From Spirochaetaceae bacterium (GTDB lineage Bacteria > Spirochaetota > Spirochaetia > Treponematales > Breznakiellaceae), in assembly GCA_031265535.1 (NCBI GenBank), contig JAISCO010000400.1, positions 1 to 15,059 on the forward strand: a stretch of DNA of 15,059 bases, given 5' to 3'. Below are positions 14,161-15,059 of this stretch, piece by piece. Under the pieces are notes generated by a model, which was given only the letters and a program-made list of their open reading frames with translations, did not search any database and had not been told where the DNA came from. A program made the translations under genes and the position numbers. Positions within the stretch are counted from its first letter, which is position 1. Each line of letters opens with the position of its first letter.

Positions 14161-14202
14161 CATTGCTAATTCCTCCTTTTTACTTTTTACCTTTTCCTTA
14201 TT
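14161..14202. repeat. Short heptanucleotide repeat array
   Basis: Six in-phase 7-base units: CATTGCT, AATTCCT, CCTTTTT, ACTTTTT, ACCTTTT, CCTTATT. They use the same words as the array at 3593-3669 (CATTGCT, CCTTATT) and the pyrimidine half of the array at 8.0 kb. It separates two inverted dispersed-repeat copies. Confidence 0.7.
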
Positions 14203-14208
14203 TATTGT

Positions 14209-14281
14209 GCGGGTTTACACGCGCTCCGCGCCGGCATACCGGAAGCGGGCTTTACTCCGTGCCTTCGATAAGGCATATGCG
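14209..14281 (-). repeat. Dispersed GC-rich repeat, inverted copy 4
   Basis: On the minus strand it reads CATATGCCTTATCGAAGGCA, CGGAGTA, GCTTCCGGTATGCCGGC, GCGGAGCG, then TGTAAACCCGC. It is nearest to 3822-3899 (shared TATCGAAGGCACGGAGTA and GCCGGCGCGGAGCG). A partial further copy may start near 14310 (TTTACACGCCCGGC). Confidence 0.8.
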
Positions 14282-14397
14282 GTTGAGGTCGGGACGCGTT
14301 CCGGCGCATAAGACGGCTGTTTACACGCCCGGCTTACGCAGATTACATAGGCGGCAGCAGGTAGCACACAACGACGGTTTTCGTGTAACATGAACCC

Positions 14398-15059
14398 ATG
14401 CCCAAACAGCAAAACGATGCGGATATATTCGACCGTTCCTTCAAGAAGATAATCGGGGGGCTTTCGTCCAAGGCGCTGATACGCTTCATCAACGGGCTTT
14501 TTGGCAGCAAGCATACGCCGGACAGCGAGGTAAAGCGCCTGAACACGGAACAAATTGATGAAAACCTTAAAAAACGCCTGTGCGATGAAATTGTCTCCGT
14601 GGCGGGACAGAAATACGTAATTGAGGAACAGACCACAAGCGACGCGAACATGGCGATACGGATATTCGAGTACGGATACGCGGAAGCCTTGAACGACAGG
14701 AAAACTAAAGACGGCGTGATACTATTGTCGTTCCCGCGCATGATTGTGATATACTTGGAGGCGGGCCGCGTTACGCCGGACATTTTGACGGTACGGATGA
14801 AGTTCCCGGACGGCTCTGAGCATGACTTTAAGGTAAAGACGTTGAAGTTGCTTGACCACAGCGTTGAGGAACTGACGAAACACGGGCTTGCCGCGTTGCT
14901 GCCGTTCTACATAATCCGCCTGCGTAAGGCCGGGAGCGATGCGGAGTTTAAGGAACTGGCGCTAAAGTTAAAGGACGCGATAGAACAGAGCGCCGTAGAA
15001 GGGCAGTTTAACGATGAGGACATAGTAACGCTGCTTGAAAGGCTGTCCCATCTTGCCGA
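14398..15059 (+). CDS. Rpn-like PD-(D/E)XK nuclease-family protein (3' end cut by window edge)
   Basis: The frame is open from ATG 14398 to the last base, giving at least 220 residues; an in-frame TAA at 14386 excludes an earlier start. The N-terminal DIFDRSFKKIIG ... ALIRFINGLFG, then the core DEIVSVAGQKYVIEEQ (Asp63, Glu76, Gln78), then ANMAIRIFEYGYAEAL and FPRMIVIYLE, fit the Rpn/PD-(D/E)XK transposase-like nuclease family, with D...ExQ as the catalytic set. Related E. coli Rpn proteins are DNA endonucleases that promote RecA-independent recombination. No good ribosome site precedes the ATG. It lies beside inverted dispersed repeats and is divergent from livJ. Without the C-terminus it cannot be judged intact. 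Confidence 0.7.
   Translation, partial: MPKQQNDADIFDRSFKKIIGGLSSKALIRFINGLFGSKHTPDSEVKRLNTEQIDENLKKRLCDEIVSVAGQKYVIEEQTTSDANMAIRIFEYGYAEALNDRKTKDGVILLSFPRMIVIYLEAGRVTPDILTVRMKFPDGSEHDFKVKTLKLLDHSVEELTKHGLAALLPFYIIRLRKAGSDAEFKELALKLKDAIEQSAVEGQFNDEDIVTLLERLSHLA

Noticed and set aside
14049..14783. Plus- and minus-strand frames across 14049-14783
   Set aside because: The plus frame covers the inverted repeats; the minus frames are antisense to the well-supported Rpn-like gene.

Overview
The window looks like chromosomal DNA of a spirochaete, most likely a Treponema-like organism of the insect-gut type. This is inferred from spirochaete-style lipoprotein leaders, a long poly-G tract upstream of a lipoprotein gene, mid-range GC content, a PD-(D/E)XK (Rpn-like) nuclease gene, and abundant short intergenic repeats. 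No rRNA, tRNA, CRISPR array or intact insertion sequence was seen.

Left block (1-3500, minus strand, GC-rich): three exported or outer-membrane genes. They are an LPP20-like lipoprotein (2270-3298), a second lipoprotein (1283-2101) and a CsgG/LpoB-like secreted protein that runs off the left edge (1-1246). A sigma70-type promoter (3508-3538), a 14-G tract (3429-3442) and a perfect hairpin (3373-3401) lie in front of the first gene. This arrangement suggests phase-variable expression.

Gene-free stretch 3299-4090 (about 790 bases): it separates this block from the divergent yebC. It holds the left-block promoter and leader, a degenerate heptanucleotide repeat array, two 102-base direct repeats 203 bases apart, a second repeat module, and the yebC promoter with a 16-base palindrome. 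I see no credible gene in it.

Middle block (4091-6122, plus strand): yebC, ruvC and an unrecognised HExxH metallopeptidase-like gene, tightly packed with a 2-base gap and then a 4-base overlap. The convergent gap 6123-6350 contains two sets of long inverted repeats.

Right block (6351-13949, minus strand): livJ-livH-livM-livG-livF encode a complete branched-chain amino acid ABC importer. A lipoprotein solute-binding protein of another family follows 2 bases after livF. After a repeat-filled gap comes cimA, (R)-citramalate synthase, the entry enzyme of the threonine-independent isoleucine pathway. Uptake and synthesis of branched-chain amino acids are therefore co-directional neighbours.

Right end (13950-15059): a 448-base gene-free stretch carries the livJ leader, two inverted copies of the dispersed repeat seen at 3.8 kb, and another heptad array. 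Then begins a plus-strand Rpn-family nuclease gene, cut by the right edge.

The most unusual content is non-coding: one family of degenerate 7-base tandem repeats in five intergenic gaps, and a dispersed GC-rich repeat whose ends lie against promoter -35 elements.
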